From: Bradyrhizobium sp. AS23.2
GTDB taxonomy: Bacteria; Pseudomonadota; Alphaproteobacteria; Rhizobiales; Xanthobacteraceae
Reading direction: 5' to 3'
NCBI RefSeq assembly: GCF_001908185.1
Contig: NZ_LGHM01000128.1
Span: forward strand, 1 to 35,145
Length of the DNA: 35,145 nt
The position numbers were made by a program, and so were the translations under genes. The notes under the pieces were generated by a model. The model worked only from the letters and a program-made list of their open reading frames with translations, was not told the DNA's origin and made no database searches. Positions 34,036-35,145 of the stretch are shown here, in pieces. Within the stretch, counting starts at the first letter, position 1. Every line of letters begins with the position of its first letter.

Positions 34036-34896
34036 CTAAACCGCCGTCGCCTTGGCGAACTCCACGTAGATCTCGCGCAGCCGCGTTGCCATCGGGCCGG
34101 GCCTGCCATCGCCGACCTTCTTGCCGTCGATCGCGACCACAGGCTGAACGAACAATGAAGCCGACGTGGCAAAGGCTTCCTTCGCAGCCAGCGCCTCGGC
34201 CACGGTGAAGGAACGCTCCTCGACGCGGAGCTGGCGCTCCTCGGCGAGCGCCACCACGGCCTTGCGGGTGCAACCCGGCAGGATCGCGTTGGAGTTTTTC
34301 CGCGTTACGATGACGTCATCCTTGGTGAGGATGAACGCCGAGGACGAGCCGCCTTCGGTGACATAGCCGTCCTCGAGCATCCAGGCTTCACCGGCGCCGG
34401 CTTCGGCCGCGGCCTGCTTCGCGAGCACCTGCGCCAGCAGCGCCACGCTCTTGATGTCGCGGCGCTCCCAGCGGATGTCGGGCACCGTGATCACGTTGAT
34501 GCCGGTCTTGGCCGAAGCGGCGTTGATGATGTCCTTTTCGGAGGTGAACATCACCAGGCTCGACTTGACGTCGCCCTTGGGGAAGGCGAAGTCGCGGCCC
34601 TTGTCGGCGCCGCGCGTGACCTGGAGATACACGAGGCCGTTGGCGACCTTGTTGCGCGCGATCAGCTCCTTCTGAAGCTCGGTGATGCGCTCGACCGTCT
34701 CCGGCAGCTTCAGCTTGATCTCGCCGACCGAGCGCTCCAGCCGCGCCAGATGCGAGGCGTTGTCGACCAGCTTGCCATCGAGCACGGCCGAGACCTCGTA
34801 GATGCCGTCAGCAAACAGGAAGCCGCGATCGAGGATCGAGACTTTGGCGTCCGAGAGCGGGACGAATGAGCCGTTGACATAGGCGATCGGGTCCAA
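34036..34896 (-). CDS. Class IV PLP aminotransferase, D-amino-acid transaminase type
   Basis: This 286-residue fold-type IV aminotransferase is predicted to interconvert D-amino acids and 2-oxo acids in the cytoplasm. It has the N-terminal FVPLSDAKVSILDRGFLFADGIYEV, the PLP lysine Lys149 (RRDIKSVALL), Glu181 in GYVTEGGSSSAFI, and NAILPGCTRKAVVALA. The usual RRDIKS pattern favours D-amino-acid transaminase (Dat) over branched-chain or lyase members, but specificity is not certain. The start is TTG 34896, supported by AGGAGA 8 bases upstream; no ATG fits the conserved N-terminus (DPIAYVNG). Confidence 0.9.
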   Translation of the reverse strand: MDPIAYVNGSFVPLSDAKVSILDRGFLFADGIYEVSAVLDGKLVDNASHLARLERSVGEIKLKLPETVERITELQKELIARNKVANGLVYLQVTRGADKGRDFAFPKGDVKSSLVMFTSEKDIINAASAKTGINVITVPDIRWERRDIKSVALLAQVLAKQAAAEAGAGEAWMLEDGYVTEGGSSSAFILTKDDVIVTRKNSNAILPGCTRKAVVALAEERQLRVEERSFTVAEALAAKEAFATSASLFVQPVVAIDGKKVGDGRPGPMATRLREIYVEFAKATAV

Positions 34897-34971
34897 GGCA
34901 GGTCTCCTGGCGGGAAAGGGGGGATTTGGCGCGCTTATACGTCATTTGGGGGGAGCGATCACCCCTCGTTT

Positions 34972-35092
34972 CGTCATTCCGGGGCGGCGCGAAGCGACGA
35001 GCTATGATGCGCAATTGCGCATCTGAGAATCCATAACCCGGCTGGTGGTTATGGATTCCGGGCCTGCGCCTTCGGCGCATCCCGGAATGACG
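34972..35092. repeat. 121-bp nested palindromic element
   Basis: Perfect 12-bp inverted ends (CGTCATTCCGGG at 34972-34983, CCCGGAATGACG at 35081-35092) enclose an 18-bp perfect palindrome (35006-35023, centre AATT), a 12-bp stem (35027-35038 with 35047-35058), and a small TGCGCC-TTC-GGCGCA hairpin. It belongs to the extragenic repeats typical of the genus (from memory). It separates the aminotransferase gene from the ABC ATPase gene on the same strand and may split their transcription. Confidence 0.75.
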
Positions 35093-35098
35093 ACTGAA

Positions 35099-35145
35099 TT
35101 AGTGCGACAGAATCTTCGACAAGAACTTCTGCGCGCGGTCGCTGC
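35099..35145 (-). CDS. C-terminus of an amino-acid ABC transporter ATPase (partial)
   Basis: Only the last 14 codons and TAA (35099-35101) are in the window, reading SDRAQKFLSKILSH. This ending matches the usual C-terminus of GlnQ/AapP-type polar amino-acid ABC ATPases (R-x-x-x-FL-x-x-IL-x-H). The gene runs off the right edge. A link to the neighbouring D-amino-acid aminotransferase would make sense but the palindromic element lies between them. Confidence 0.55.
   Translation of the reverse strand, partial: SDRAQKFLSKILSH

Noticed and set aside
33904..35092. CRISPR-like repeats
   Set aside because: The repeats are nested inverted palindromes, not regularly spaced direct repeats, and no cas gene is present.

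Overview
The window looks like chromosomal DNA of a high-GC alphaproteobacterium, most likely Bradyrhizobium or a close Nitrobacteraceae relative. This rests on codon use, on gene families (an orphan Bug receptor, a fused indolepyruvate-type ferredoxin oxidoreductase, an EmrAB-type pump), and on several classes of extragenic palindromes between genes that resemble those I associate with Bradyrhizobium. The species call is inference; no search was run.

Layout. 1-2.4 kb: a small secreted Cys-rich protein, an orphan Bug-type receptor, and a dead REP-associated tyrosine transposase (RAYT) between two REP palindromes. 2.4-5.7 kb: a LysR regulator divergent from an SDR reductase, a pirin-like bicupin broken by one extra G in a G6 run, and a WrbA-type quinone reductase, which reads as a redox or electrophile-response unit. 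5.8-6.0 kb: a possible 44-residue ORF ending in a good terminator. 6.0-17.7 kb: an exopolysaccharide region with a CelD/FemAB-like acyltransferase, an O-antigen ligase/polymerase-like membrane protein, a GT-B-like and two family-2 glycosyltransferases, a methyltransferase, a GumC/ExoP-type co-polymerase with a degenerate P-loop, a WecG/TagA/CpsF transferase and GalE.

17.9-21.8 kb: a small unknown protein convergent with a 1188-residue c-di-GMP protein built of four GAF modules at an exact 182-residue period, then GGDEF and EAL domains with intact motifs. 22.1-25.3 kb: a tight catabolic operon (Ldh_2-family dehydrogenase, NtaA/SnaA-type flavin monooxygenase, FAH-family hydrolase) of unknown substrate. 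25.3-29.5 kb: a REP pair, an Lrp/AsnC regulator and a divergent 2-oxoacid:ferredoxin oxidoreductase fusion. 29.5-33.9 kb: a LysR regulator divergent from an EmrA/EmrB-type pump and an AhpD-like protein, with a near-perfect 23-bp palindrome between them. 33.9-35.1 kb: two palindromic elements around a D-amino-acid aminotransferase-like gene, then the C-terminus of what looks like an amino-acid ABC transporter ATPase.

I found no CRISPR array, tRNA, rRNA, prophage or recognisable defence island. The observations most worth following are the REP/RAYT pair (a solo A-B REP pair at 25.35 kb has the same order and orientation as the two REPs bracketing the dead RAYT), the exact four-fold GAF repeat, the P-loop-deficient co-polymerase, and the pirin frameshift.
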